NCBI RefSeq assembly: GCF_008364825.1
Contig: NZ_VTTO01000002.1
Coordinates: forward strand, 434,001-498,000
Direction: 5' to 3'
DNA: 64,000 bases
Source: Azospirillum sp. B21
GTDB taxonomy: Bacteria > Pseudomonadota > Alphaproteobacteria > Azospirillales > Azospirillaceae
Part shown: positions 35,009-43,863 of the stretch, in pieces
Numbering within the stretch: the first letter of the stretch is position 1
Layout of the letters: the number at the start of each line of letters is the position of its first letter
The notes under the pieces: generated by a model
What the model was told of the DNA's origin: nothing
The model's database searches: none
Seen by the model: the letters and a program-made list of their open reading frames with translations, nothing else
Program-made: the position numbers and the translations under genes

Positions 35009-36193
35009 ATGACGAGGACTCTGCGCAACGCGCTGCTGGGTGCGGCGTTCGGTCTGGCGCTGACGGCCGGGTCGGCCGGGGCCGCCACCATCAAGGTCGG
35101 CGTCGTCGCGCCTTTCTCCGGACCCTATGGCGTGGTCGGCAAGAGCTTCCGGGAAGCCATCGAGATCTACCAGGCCGAACATGGCAAGACCGTCGGCAAC
35201 GACACGGTGGAGTTCATCTACAAGGACCTCGACCAGGCCAACCCGGCACAAAGCAAGGCGCTGTCGCAGGAGCTGATCGTCAAGGAGAAGGTGTCCTTCC
35301 TCGCCGGCTATTTCTTCACGCCCGACGCGCTCGCCGTCGCCCCGCTGATCGACGAGGCGAACATCCCCTGCGTCATCTTCAACGCCGCGACCTCCGCCAT
35401 CACGGAAAAGTCGCCGCGCTACGTCCGCACCTCCTTCACCCTGTGGCAGAACACGGTGCCGCTGGCCGAATACATGGCCAAGCAGGGAATCAAAAAGGCG
35501 GTATCCGCGGTCAGCGACTACGGCCCCGGCATCGACGGCGAGACCGCCTTCAAGACCACCTTCGAAAAACATGGCGGCACGGTGGTGGACACCATCCGCA
35601 TGCCGATGAAGTCCAACGACTTCGCCCCCTTCATGCAGCGCATCAAGGATTCGGGCGCGGAGGCGGTCTATGCCTTCCTGCCCGCCGGCCCGACGACGCT
35701 CGCTTTCGCCAAGGCCTTCAGCGACACCGGACTGAAGGCGGCCGGCATCAAGTTCTTCGGTCCCGGCGACCTCACCCAGGAACCGGACCTGCCGGCCTTG
35801 GGCGACGCTGCGCTGGGCATCACCACCACCTTCAACTACAGCCGCGCGCATGACTCGGCGAAGAACAAGGCATTCGTCGCCAAGCACAAGGAGATGTTCG
35901 GGTCGACCGACACCGTCACCTTCACCTCGGTCGGCGCCTATGACGGCGTGCATGTCATCTATCAGATGATCAAGAACGGCGGCGGCAAGATCGACGGAGC
36001 CAAGGCGGTGGAGTCGGTGAAGGGCATGAGCTGGGAAAGCCCGCGCGGCCCCCTGACCATCGACCCCGACAGCCGCCACGTCACCCAGACGATCTATCTG
36101 CGCACCGTCGAGAAGGTCGACGGCAAATTGGAGAACGTCGAGAAGGAGGCGTTCCCGAACCAGCCGGACTATGGGTACAAGTTGGGGAAGTGA
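35009..36193 (+). CDS. Branched-chain-amino-acid-type ABC substrate-binding protein
   Basis: A 394-residue periplasmic type I binding protein. The signal peptide (LLGAAFGLALTAGSAGA) cleaves near residue 25. IKVGVVAPFSGPYGVVG, SYGPG-like and TFTSVGAYDGVHVIYQ blocks are typical of the LivK/aromatic-acid-binding group. The start follows GGGAGGG. It diverges from the pca operon through a shared regulatory region, so an aromatic acid such as protocatechuate or 4-hydroxybenzoate is a better ligand guess than leucine. Confidence 0.88.
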   Translation: MTRTLRNALLGAAFGLALTAGSAGAATIKVGVVAPFSGPYGVVGKSFREAIEIYQAEHGKTVGNDTVEFIYKDLDQANPAQSKALSQELIVKEKVSFLAGYFFTPDALAVAPLIDEANIPCVIFNAATSAITEKSPRYVRTSFTLWQNTVPLAEYMAKQGIKKAVSAVSDYGPGIDGETAFKTTFEKHGGTVVDTIRMPMKSNDFAPFMQRIKDSGAEAVYAFLPAGPTTLAFAKAFSDTGLKAAGIKFFGPGDLTQEPDLPALGDAALGITTTFNYSRAHDSAKNKAFVAKHKEMFGSTDTVTFTSVGAYDGVHVIYQMIKNGGGKIDGAKAVESVKGMSWESPRGPLTIDPDSRHVTQTIYLRTVEKVDGKLENVEKEAFPNQPDYGYKLGK

Positions 36194-36233
36194 GGGGAGG
36201 CTTTTGAAGCTGGCGTAGTGGTGGTGAGTTAGA

Positions 36234-36398
36234 CCCCCACCCTGACCCTCCCCCGCTCTCAGCGGACCTACGGTCCGCCTGCCGCGTCAGCACAAAGCAT
36301 AGCTTTGTGCGAGAGCTGGGCGGGGGAGGGGACAAGCGCTTGTTCGGGAGAGCGGCGGCAGTCCCTCCCCCGCCCAGCGGGGGAGGTTAGGTGGGGGC
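36234..36398. repeat. Type B inverted repeat pair with nested double hairpin
   Basis: Type B units flank the usual spacer (GCGCTTGTTCGGGAGAGC). The left unit is interrupted at 36255-36316 by a module with two hairpins: GCGGACC-TAC-GGTCCGC (36262-36278) and GCACAAAGC-ATA-GCTTTGTGC (36290-36310). The module is bordered by GCTCTC/GAGAGC. It sits between the binding-protein gene and the first permease gene. Confidence 0.85.
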
Positions 36399-36438
36399 AT
36401 CGGGCGACGCTCCAAAACAGCGCAGACGGACGCACTTC

Positions 36439-37308
36439 ATGGAAACCATGTTCGGGATCGCCGTCGACGGGGTCGCCTACGGCATGATCCTCTTCATCAT
36501 CTCCGTCGGGCTGTCGGTGACGCTTGGGCTGATGCGGGTGGTCAATCTGGCGCATGGCGCCTTCGCCATGGTCGGCGGCTATGTCGCGTCCTATGCGGCG
36601 CAGACCGCCGGGCTGCCCTATGGGGTGGCGCTGGTGGTGGCGGTGGCGCTGACGGTGCTGGCGACGCTGCCGCTGGAACGGCTGCTGTACCGCCGCATCT
36701 ACGGCTCGGCGAACGAGCTGGCGCAGGTGCTGCTGACCATCGGTCTGACCTTCGTCATCGTCGCCGGCATCAACTATCTGTTCGGCCCGACGCTGAAGCG
36801 CATCCCGCTGCCGGAGCTGCTGACCGGAACGGTGGAGCTGGGGCCGAAGGCGATCCCGACCCACCGTGCCTTCGTGATCGGCGCCGGGGCGGCGACGCTG
36901 TTAGGGCTATGGTGGCTGCTGGAGCGCACCGATTTCGGCATCCGGCTGCGCGCGGCGGTCGATGATCCGGCGATGGCGGCGGCGCTGGGCATCCGGACCG
37001 AGCGGCTCTATCTGGCGACCTTCGCGCTCGGCACCGGGCTGGCGGCGCTGGGCGGCGTTCTGGGGGCGGAGCTGCTGCCGCTGGAGCCCTATTACGCCAT
37101 CCGCTACATCGTGCTGTTCCTGGCGGTGGTGGCGGTCGGCGGGGCGGGCAGCATCTTCGGCTCGGCCGCGGCGGCGCTGGCGCTGGGCATCGTCGACACC
37201 GCCGGCAAATACCTGATCCCGAATTTCGGCGAGTTCTTCTTTTACGTCGCCCTGATCCTGATCCTGTTCCGCTGGCCCCACGGCTTCTTCAAAGGGAGGA
37301 CGGCATGA
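36439..37308 (+). CDS. livH: Branched-chain-type ABC permease (LivH)
   Basis: A 289-residue inner-membrane permease with ~8 helices. LivH features are MFGIAVDGVAYGMILFIISVGLS-like start, LRVVNLAHGAFAMVGGY and the GSANELAQVLLTIGLTFVI block. The start is the ATG at 36439, after the repeat; the Shine-Dalgarno is weak (GACGGA). The stop overlaps the livM start (ATGA). Symbol given by family; substrate inferred to be an aromatic acid. Confidence 0.87.
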   Translation: METMFGIAVDGVAYGMILFIISVGLSVTLGLMRVVNLAHGAFAMVGGYVASYAAQTAGLPYGVALVVAVALTVLATLPLERLLYRRIYGSANELAQVLLTIGLTFVIVAGINYLFGPTLKRIPLPELLTGTVELGPKAIPTHRAFVIGAGAATLLGLWWLLERTDFGIRLRAAVDDPAMAAALGIRTERLYLATFALGTGLAALGGVLGAELLPLEPYYAIRYIVLFLAVVAVGGAGSIFGSAAAALALGIVDTAGKYLIPNFGEFFFYVALILILFRWPHGFFKGRTA

Positions 37309-38327
37309 CGAGCGTCGCCGAGCGAGACGGCAAGGCCGGCCGGATGACCAGACCTGCTCCGCTTGGCAGACGCCGCGACCTGGACTGGATCGGCATCCCG
37401 CTGATCGCGGCGGCCGGGCTGGCCGCCTATTGGCTGCTGCCGGAGGATCTGGCGCTGCTGACCCGCATCGCCGCCTCGGCTCTGTTCGTGCTGTCGCTCG
37501 ACCTCGTGCTCGGCTATGGCGGGATCGCCACGCTGGGGCAGGCGGCGATGTTCGGCACCGGCGCCTATGCCGCCGGCATCCTCGCGGTCAACTGGAACAA
37601 CGACCCCTTCGCGATGCTGGCGGTCGGCGGGCTGGCCGGCGGGCTGCTGGCGCTGGTCACCGGCGCGCTGATCCTGCATGCCCGCGGCCTGACCCTGCTG
37701 ATGCTGACCATCGCGGTCGGGCAGATCGTGCAGGAGGTCGCCAACAAGGCGCGTGACTGGACCGGCGGCAGCGACGGCCTGTCGGGCATCGATCCGGCGC
37801 CGGTGCTGGGGATGTTCCGCTTCGACATGTTCGGCCATACCTCCTACCTGTTTGCGCTGGCGGTGCTGGTGGTCGGGCTGGTGGTGGCGCGGCGGATCGT
37901 GCGCTCGCCCTTCGGGCTGGCCTGCCGCGGGGTTAGTGAGGATCCCCTGCGGATCTCCGCCATCGGCGGTTCGCCGAAATCCTATCTGGTGGTGCTCTAT
38001 GCGGTGGCCGGCGTGATCGCCGGGGTGGCGGGCGCCCTGACCGCGGTGACCAGCGGCATCGTCGGGCTGGACAGCACCGGCTTTTCCTGGTCGGCGGAGG
38101 CGCTGGTCATGCTGGTGCTGGGCGGCACCGGGCGGCTCTATGGCGCGGTGATCGGCACCGCCGCCTTCATGGGCGTCCACCACATCCTGGCCGCCAACGA
38201 CCCTTATCACTGGATGGCCTTCATCGGCCTGTTCCTGATCGGCATCGTCCTGTTCCTGCCCGGCGGCATCGTGTCGGGGGTGGAGCGGCTGGGCGGGCTG
38301 CGGCGCGGAAAGGAGGGCGGGGCATGA
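37305..38327 (+). CDS. livM: Branched-chain-type ABC permease (LivM)
   Basis: A 340-residue permease with ~9-10 helices. LVLGYGGIATLGQAAMFGTGAYAAG and the RSPFGLACRGVSEDPLRISAIGGSP coupling loop are LivM hallmarks. A ~35-residue basic N-terminal extension precedes the first helix. ATGA overlaps join it with livH before and livG after. Confidence 0.9.
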   Translation: MTSVAERDGKAGRMTRPAPLGRRRDLDWIGIPLIAAAGLAAYWLLPEDLALLTRIAASALFVLSLDLVLGYGGIATLGQAAMFGTGAYAAGILAVNWNNDPFAMLAVGGLAGGLLALVTGALILHARGLTLLMLTIAVGQIVQEVANKARDWTGGSDGLSGIDPAPVLGMFRFDMFGHTSYLFALAVLVVGLVVARRIVRSPFGLACRGVSEDPLRISAIGGSPKSYLVVLYAVAGVIAGVAGALTAVTSGIVGLDSTGFSWSAEALVMLVLGGTGRLYGAVIGTAAFMGVHHILAANDPYHWMAFIGLFLIGIVLFLPGGIVSGVERLGGLRRGKEGGA

Positions 38328-39079
38328 CGGCGCTGCTGGAGGTGGAGGGGCTGAGCAAAAATTTCGGCGGCCTGCAGGTGGCGTCCGACATCTCCATGAC
38401 GCTGAGTGCCGGCGACCGCTGCGCCCTGATCGGGCCGAACGGGGCGGGGAAGACCACCTTCGTCAACCTCGTCACCGGGGTGATCCCGCCCAGCGCCGGC
38501 ACCATCCGCCTGGACGGCCGCGACGTGACGAGGCTGTCGGCGGCGGAGCGGGTGCGGCTGGGGCTGATCCGCAGCTTCCAGGTGGCGCGGCTGTTCAAGT
38601 CGATGACGGTGCGCGAGCATCTGGAACTGGCCGTGCTGCAGCGCGACCGCCGCACCTTCCGCCTGTTCGCCAACGTCGCCAGGGTGGCCGGTCTGGCCGA
38701 CGAGGTGGCGGAGCTTCTGGGCAGCATGGGGCTGACCCCCGTGGCGCACACGGCGGTCGGCTCGCTCGCCTATGGGCAGCAGCGGCTGCTGGAGATCGCG
38801 CTGGCGCTCGCCATGAAGCCGAAGGTGCTGATTTTGGACGAGCCGGCGGCCGGCGTGCCCCATTCGGAAAGCCAGCGCATTCTGGATGCCATCGATCGGC
38901 TGCCCAAGGATCTGGCGGTGCTGATGATCGAGCACGACATGGACCTCGTCTTCCGCTTCGCCAGTTCGATCATCGTGCTGGCGCAGGGGCGGCTGCTGTG
39001 CAGCGGCACCGCCAAGCAGATCGCCGCCGACCCGCGCGTGCGCGAGGTCTATCTGGGGAGCCGGACCAATGCCCACTGA
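38324..39079 (+). CDS. livG: Branched-chain-type ABC ATPase (LivG)
   Basis: A 251-residue ATPase. Walker A is GPNGAGKTT, the signature is reduced to GSLAYGQQRLLEIALALA, Walker B is LILDEPAAGV, and the switch His is in MIEHDMDLVF. The NLVTGVIPPSAGTIRLDGRDVT segment is typical of LivG. It overlaps livF by 11 bp. Confidence 0.92.
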   Translation: MTALLEVEGLSKNFGGLQVASDISMTLSAGDRCALIGPNGAGKTTFVNLVTGVIPPSAGTIRLDGRDVTRLSAAERVRLGLIRSFQVARLFKSMTVREHLELAVLQRDRRTFRLFANVARVAGLADEVAELLGSMGLTPVAHTAVGSLAYGQQRLLEIALALAMKPKVLILDEPAAGVPHSESQRILDAIDRLPKDLAVLMIEHDMDLVFRFASSIIVLAQGRLLCSGTAKQIAADPRVREVYLGSRTNAH

Positions 39080-39866
39080 ACCGGCTGGATCGCTCGAGGT
39101 CACGGATCTGCGCGCCGGCTACGGCAAGACGCTGATCCTCGACGGCATCTCCTTCGGCGTGCCGGCGGGCGGGCGGCTGGCCCTGCTCGGCCGCAACGGG
39201 GTGGGCAAGACGACGACGCTGGCGACGCTGGTCGGCCAGACCACCCGCCATGGCGGCGGCATCCGGCTGGACGGCGTGGACCTTGCGGGCTTGAACAGTT
39301 CGGCGCGGGCGGCGGCTGGGCTGGGCTATGTCCCGCAGACGCGCGACATCTTCAAGTCGCTGACGGTGGAGGAGAACCTCGTCACCGGGCTGAAGGGCCG
39401 TCCGCGCAGTGCGCTGGAGGAGGCGTACGAGCTGTTCCCGCGGCTCGGCGAGCGGCGGCGCAACGGCGGCGGCGAGCTGTCGGGCGGCGAACAGCAGATG
39501 CTTTCGGTCGCCCGCGCGCTGCTCGGCAAGCCGACGGTGCTGCTGCTGGACGAACCGTTGGAGGGGCTGGCCCCGGTGATCTGCGACACGCTGATGGCGG
39601 CGCTGTCTGGTCTCGACATGACCATCGTGCTGGTGGAGCAGCAGGTCGACCGCGCGCTGGAGTTCGCCGACCGCGTCGTCTTCCTCGACCGCGGCCGGGT
39701 GGTGCATGCCGGACCGGCCGCACAGGCAAGGGCCGATGCGGCGCTGCTGGAACGGCATCTGGGCGTGGCGCTGGCGCCTTCCCCCTCTCCCCCCCGGGGA
39801 GAGGGTCAGGGTGAGGGGGATGCACCGCGTCGATTTCGTGGGGAGCGGGAAGTGCGCGATGCTTGA
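39069..39866 (+). CDS. livF: Branched-chain-type ABC ATPase (LivF) with repeat-encoded tail
   Basis: A 265-residue ATPase. Walker A is GRNGVGKTT, the signature LSGGEQQMLSVARAL, Walker B LLLDEPLEGLAPV, and the switch IVLVEQQVD. LivF proteins usually end about 235-240 residues in. Here the frame continues from about residue 237 through a type A repeat, giving a low-complexity Ser/Pro/Gly/Glu/Arg tail of ~29 residues. The native stop was probably lost when the repeat arrived or expanded. Confidence 0.9.
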   Translation: MPTEPAGSLEVTDLRAGYGKTLILDGISFGVPAGGRLALLGRNGVGKTTTLATLVGQTTRHGGGIRLDGVDLAGLNSSARAAAGLGYVPQTRDIFKSLTVEENLVTGLKGRPRSALEEAYELFPRLGERRRNGGGELSGGEQQMLSVARALLGKPTVLLLDEPLEGLAPVICDTLMAALSGLDMTIVLVEQQVDRALEFADRVVFLDRGRVVHAGPAAQARADAALLERHLGVALAPSPSPPRGEGQGEGDAPRRFRGEREVRDA

Positions 39867-39921
39867 GAAGCCTCGCTATGCGACCCCCTCACCCTAACCC
39901 TCTCCCCGGGGGGGAGAGGGG
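39779..39921. repeat. Type A inverted repeat pair overlapping the livF 3' end
   Basis: Left unit CCCCTCTCCCCCCCGGGGAG then AGGGTCAGGGTGAGGGGG (39781-39819), right mirror unit CCCCCTCACCCTAACCC then CTCCCCGGGGGGGAGAGG (39884-39920). The spacer opens with ATGCACCGCGT, also seen after other copies. The left unit is inside livF coding sequence. Confidence 0.85.
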
Positions 39922-39948
39922 ATCTTCAGGGGCGGGAGAGGGAGTTTT

Positions 39949-40992
39949 TCACCGGAACGGCGGCGCATACAGCAGCCCGCCCTGGGTCCAGGGCTTGTTC
40001 TGCCCGCGGTCCATGCCGTAGGGGATGCCGAGGTTGCGGTCGAAAATCTCGCCGTAGTTCCCGACCTGCGCCAGCACCTGCAGGGCCCAGTCGTCGGGCA
40101 GGCCCAGGTTGCGGGCGGCGGTGCCGGCATGGCCCAGCATGCGGTGCAGTTCGGGATCGTCGGGGATGCGGCCGGCCTGCACGTCGGCGGCGGTGACGCC
40201 CCTGGCGTCGGCCAGCACGATGGCGTGGAGGACCCAGCGGGCGATGTCGTACCAGTTGCGGTCGCTCCGCGCGACATAGGGGGTCAGCGGCTCGCGCGAG
40301 ATCACGTCGGGGTAAATGTGGATGGCCATCCCCGCCTTGCGGTAGCCGGCCAGCGAGGTGACCAGCACCGTGCGGTCGGTGGTCAGCAGGTCGCATTCAT
40401 GGGCGAGGAAGGCCTGCAGCGCCTCGTCCAGCGTCTGGAAGGTGCGGATCGACCAGGGCAGGTCGGACTTGCGGATATGGTCTTCCAGGTTGCGGACGGT
40501 GGTGGTCGCGGTCTTGACGCAGACCGTGCGCGGCCCCAGCCGGTCGAGCGGCGGTGCGGTGCCGTCGCCATGGATGGCGAAGCCCTGTCCGTCATGCAGC
40601 AGCGGCATCAGGAACTCGATGTCGTGCGACAGCTCGCGGCTGAAGGTCCAGGTCGTGGTGGTCAGCGCGATGTCGACGTCGTGCTTCTCCACCGCCTGGA
40701 ATTCCTGCGGCTTCTCGGGCAGGCGGACGACGCGGATCGCCTGGGCGTTGCCCAGCGTCGCCGCGGCGAAGACCCGGCAGACATCGACCAGGAAACCGTC
40801 CAGATGCCCCTGCGGGTCGGAGAAGGAAATGCCGCTGACCCCGCTGCGCAGCCCGCAGACCAGGAATCCGCGGCCGTGGATGCGCTCCAGCGTCTCGCCG
40901 TCGTTGGCGAGGCCCGGCGTGCAAGGCAGAGCCGCCGCCAGCGCCAGCAGCAATCCGGCGGTGAAACGCCGGAGGGTCCCGACCAGCCCCAT
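39949..40992 (-). CDS. AapJ-like amino-acid-binding protein, second copy
   Basis: A 347-residue periplasmic binding protein with a signal peptide (GLLLALAAALPCTPGLA). It shares the AapJ/BztA layout: GRGFLVCGLRSGVSGISF, GFLVDVCRVFAAATLG, VDIALTTTTWTFSRE, and a C-terminal VGNYGEIFDRNLG and GGLLYAPPF. It is divergent in detail from the aapJ at 45.2 kb. Located at the far end of the aap region after the response-regulator gene, possibly a sensory or alternative binding protein. The start at 40992 is preferred; 41004 is possible. Confidence 0.8.
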   Translation of the reverse strand: MGLVGTLRRFTAGLLLALAAALPCTPGLANDGETLERIHGRGFLVCGLRSGVSGISFSDPQGHLDGFLVDVCRVFAAATLGNAQAIRVVRLPEKPQEFQAVEKHDVDIALTTTTWTFSRELSHDIEFLMPLLHDGQGFAIHGDGTAPPLDRLGPRTVCVKTATTTVRNLEDHIRKSDLPWSIRTFQTLDEALQAFLAHECDLLTTDRTVLVTSLAGYRKAGMAIHIYPDVISREPLTPYVARSDRNWYDIARWVLHAIVLADARGVTAADVQAGRIPDDPELHRMLGHAGTAARNLGLPDDWALQVLAQVGNYGEIFDRNLGIPYGMDRGQNKPWTQGGLLYAPPFR

Positions 40993-41075
40993 CGCGAAAT
41001 CCATCTCCCGAACCGCCCCGGCCGCAAGGCCCGTCAGGGCGCGCAGACTATGCAGCGAAGCGGCGCATGAAGATA

Positions 41076-41119
41076 GGGCCACGGAACCCGGCGAACTCCC
41101 TTCGCGGTTTCCGTGGCCC
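41076..41119 (-). terminator. Hairpin after the response-regulator gene
   Basis: GGGCCACGGAA (41076-41086) pairs with TTCCGTGGCCC (41109-41119), an 11-bp perfect stem. It separates the regulator gene from the AapJ-like gene on the minus strand. No strong T-tract. Confidence 0.5.
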
Positions 41120-41190
41120 AGGTTGCCGAGCGCGTGGCCGCCGCGAGGATGCCGCGACGGGAGGATTTGCTCGGGGTCGGGTGTGGCCGG

Positions 41191-41898
41191 TCAGCCGTCC
41201 TGCGTCACGTCGCCGGCGAACAGGTAGCCGGTGCCGTGGACGGTCACGATCAGCCGGGGGTCGGCGGGGTCGGTCTCGATCAGGCGGCGCAGACGGCGGA
41301 CCAGGCTGTCGATGGTACGGTCGGTCGCGTCCGTCTTCCGACGGGTCGTCGCCGTCAGCAGATAGTCGCGGTTCATCACCCGGCCGGGATTGCAGACGAA
41401 GGTCGACAGCAGTTCGAACTCCGCACCCGTCAGCCGCACCGGCTTGCCCTGCGGGTCGGTCAGGCGCATGCGGTCCAGCCACAGGGTCCAGCCGGAGAAG
41501 CTGCGCTGGCGGTCGTCGCGCTGGTCGCCCGGCGCCTTCAGCCGGCGCAGCAGGTTCCGTACCCGCGCCAGGATCTCGCGCGGCTCGAAGGGCTTCGCGA
41601 TGTAGTCGTCGGCCCCCATCTCCAGCCCGATGATGCGGTCCAGCTTCTCCGCCCGGCTGCTGACCAGGATGATGCCGATCTCCGACGACGCGCGAAGCTC
41701 GCGGGTCAGGGTCAGCCCGTCCTGGCGCGGCAGCCGGATGTCGAGCAGCACGACATCCACCGCGCTGGCCGCCAGCAGGTCCTTCAGCTCTTCAGCGCTT
41801 CGGGCCAGCAGGACGTCGAAGCCCTCATCCGTCAGGTAGGACTTCAGCGTCTCGCGCGTCACCGCGTCGTCGTCGGTGATGGCAATGGTCGCCGGCAT
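41191..41898 (-). CDS. OmpR-family response regulator (TorR-like)
   Basis: A 235-residue two-domain regulator. The receiver has the acidic ITDDDAVT, phospho-accepting D53 in VVLLDIRLPRQDG and Lys in YIAKPFEPRE. The C-terminal winged helix contains LTGAEFELLSTFV and RTIDSLVRRLRRLIE. It starts 36 bp after the aapP stop on the same strand and is probably transcribed with the aap operon, suggesting control of amino-acid or nitrogen response. No cognate kinase is adjacent; the HWE-type kinase at 46.6 kb is not the usual partner. Confidence 0.88.
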   Translation of the reverse strand: MPATIAITDDDAVTRETLKSYLTDEGFDVLLARSAEELKDLLAASAVDVVLLDIRLPRQDGLTLTRELRASSEIGIILVSSRAEKLDRIIGLEMGADDYIAKPFEPREILARVRNLLRRLKAPGDQRDDRQRSFSGWTLWLDRMRLTDPQGKPVRLTGAEFELLSTFVCNPGRVMNRDYLLTATTRRKTDATDRTIDSLVRRLRRLIETDPADPRLIVTVHGTGYLFAGDVTQDG

Positions 41899-41933
41899 GG
41901 CCGTCTCGTCCGCTTTCCAGCGTCCCTATCGCC

Positions 41934-42677
41934 TCAGTGTTCCAGGATCTGGCCCAGGAACTGGCGGGTGCGCTCGCTTTTCGGGTTCTCGAAGAATTCG
42001 GCCGGCGACCCGCTCTCGATGATCGAGCCCTCGGCCATGAAGACAATAGAGTCCGCCACCTGCCGGGCGAAGCCCATTTCGTGGGTGACGCAGACCATGG
42101 TCATGCCCTCGCCCGCCAGCTCGGTCATGACGTCCAGCACCTCCTTGACCATCTCGGGGTCGAGGGCGGAGGTCGGCTCGTCGAACAGCATGATCTCCGG
42201 GCGCATGCACAGGGCGCGGGCGATGGCGACGCGCTGCTGCTGGCCGCCGGACAGCTGGCCGGGGAACTTGTGCGCCTGATCGGGGATGCGCACCCGCTTC
42301 AGGTACATCATGGCGATTTCCTCGATCTCGGACTTCGCCATGCCGCGGACCCAGATCGGGGCCAGCGTCAGGTTCTGCAGCACGGTCAGGTGCGGGAACA
42401 GGTTGAAGTTCTGGAACACCATGCCGACCTTGCGGCGGATCTTCTCCACCGCCTTCACGTCGTCGGTCAGCTCGATGCCGTCGACGACGATGTGGCCGGT
42501 CTGGTGCGCCTCCAGCCGGTTGATGCAGCGGATCATCGTCGACTTGCCGGAGCCCGAGGGGCCGCAGACGACGACCTTCTCGCCCTTGCCGATGCTGAGG
42601 CTGACGTCGCGCAGCGCGTGGTAGCTGTTGTACCACTTGCCGACCTTGCGGAGTTCGATGATGGCGTTCTCGGTCAT
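41934..42677 (-). CDS. aapP: General L-amino-acid ABC transporter ATPase
   Basis: A 247-residue polar-amino-acid ABC ATPase. Walker A is [18 protein letters not shown], the signature [17 protein letters not shown], Walker [16 protein letters not shown], and the switch CVTHEMGFA. It completes the AapJQMP system, which imports a broad range of L-amino acids in alphaproteobacteria. It starts 22 bp after aapM. Confidence 0.95.
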   Translation of the reverse strand: MTENAIIELRKVGKWYNSYHALRDVSLSIGKGEKVVVCGPSGSGKSTMIRCINRLEAHQTGHIVVDGIELTDDVKAVEKIRRKVGMVFQNFNLFPHLTVLQNLTLAPIWVRGMAKSEIEEIAMMYLKRVRIPDQAHKFPGQLSGGQQQRVAIARALCMRPEIMLFDEPTSALDPEMVKEVLDVMTELAGEGMTMVCVTHEMGFARQVADSIVFMAEGSIIESGSPAEFFENPKSERTRQFLGQILEH

Positions 42678-42699
42678 TTGTCGGTCTCCAGAAGGCCGG

Positions 42700-43863
42700 T
42701 CAGCGGCGGGTGTAGCGGTTGGCCAGACGCTCCAGCCACTGGCTGTAGCGGGACATGCTGAAGCAGAAGAGCCAGAAGATCATGCCGGCGAAGACATAGA
42801 CCTCGGCGAAGTAGGGGCGCCATTCGGGGTCGGTCGTCGCCACGGTGGCGGCGGTCAGCAGGTCGTACAGGCCGACGATGGTGACCAGCGAGGTGTCCTT
42901 GAAGCAGCTGATGAACTGGTTGACGATCGGCGGGATGACGATGCGCAGGGCCTGCGGCAGGACGATCAGCCGCGTCTTCTGCCAGTAGGACAGGCCGAGC
43001 GCGTCGGCGGCCTCGTACTGGCCCTTGGGGATCGCCTGCAGGCCGCCGCGCACGGCTTCGGCCAGATAGGCCGCGGTGAACAGGGTCAGGCCGGCAAGTG
43101 CGCGCAGCAGCTTGTCCACCGTCACGCCTTCCGGCAGGAACAGCGGGAACATGACCGACGCCATGAACAGCACGCTGACCAGCGGCACGCCGCGCATCAG
43201 CTCGATGAAGCCGATGCAGAAGGTGCGGATGGCCGGCAGCGACGACTGGCGGCCGAGAGCCAGCAGGATCGACAGCGGGAAGGCGAGAGCGATGGCGAAG
43301 ACCGACAGCATCAGCGTGATCGGCAGCCCGCCCCAGCGGTCATTGGCGACATAGGTCAGGCCGAGGATGCCGCCCCACATCAGCACGCCCATGGCGATCA
43401 GAACCAGCGCCCAGGCAACGGACAATGCGGGCCGCCAGAAGGCGCGCACGCCGCTGATGCCCAGCATCGCCACGAACAGGCCGCAGGCCAGGAAGGGGCG
43501 CCACTGTTCCTCGTAGGGGTAGGTGCCGAAGAAGATCAGCCGGTGCTTGACCGCGATGATCGACCAGCAGGCGCCGGCCGCCTCGCGGCAGGCCTCCGAG
43601 GACCCGCTCCACACCGCGTTCAGCAGCAGCCAGTTCACCATCGGCGGCACGGTGAACCACAGGATGGCGAGGCAGAGGACGGTCAGGGCCGTGTTCAAGG
43701 GTGTGTTGAACAGGTTGGCCTTGGCCCAGTTGACCGGCGCCCAGCCCAGCGGCTTCAGCGCGGTGACGCCGTTGGCCTGCGGCGGGACCGAGGCCTGCGA
43801 CGGCTCCTCTTCATAGGAGGCGGCCCAGGCGGTGGTGGTGTTGGTCGGGACTTCCTTGCTCAT
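42700..43863 (-). CDS. aapM: General L-amino-acid ABC transporter permease
   Basis: A 387-residue permease. The ~65-residue polar N-terminus is followed by [19 protein letters not shown], the long central loop of AapM/BztC proteins (with Cys in [13 protein letters not shown]), and the EAA-like loop [24 protein letters not shown]. The start is the ATG at 43863, whose ATGA overlaps the aapQ stop. The same frame stays open much further upstream, antisense-like over aapQ; that extension is not coding. Confidence 0.93.
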   Translation of the reverse strand: MSKEVPTNTTTAWAASYEEEPSQASVPPQANGVTALKPLGWAPVNWAKANLFNTPLNTALTVLCLAILWFTVPPMVNWLLLNAVWSGSSEACREAAGACWSIIAVKHRLIFFGTYPYEEQWRPFLACGLFVAMLGISGVRAFWRPALSVAWALVLIAMGVLMWGGILGLTYVANDRWGGLPITLMLSVFAIALAFPLSILLALGRQSSLPAIRTFCIGFIELMRGVPLVSVLFMASVMFPLFLPEGVTVDKLLRALAGLTLFTAAYLAEAVRGGLQAIPKGQYEAADALGLSYWQKTRLIVLPQALRIVIPPIVNQFISCFKDTSLVTIVGLYDLLTAATVATTDPEWRPYFAEVYVFAGMIFWLFCFSMSRYSQWLERLANRYTRR

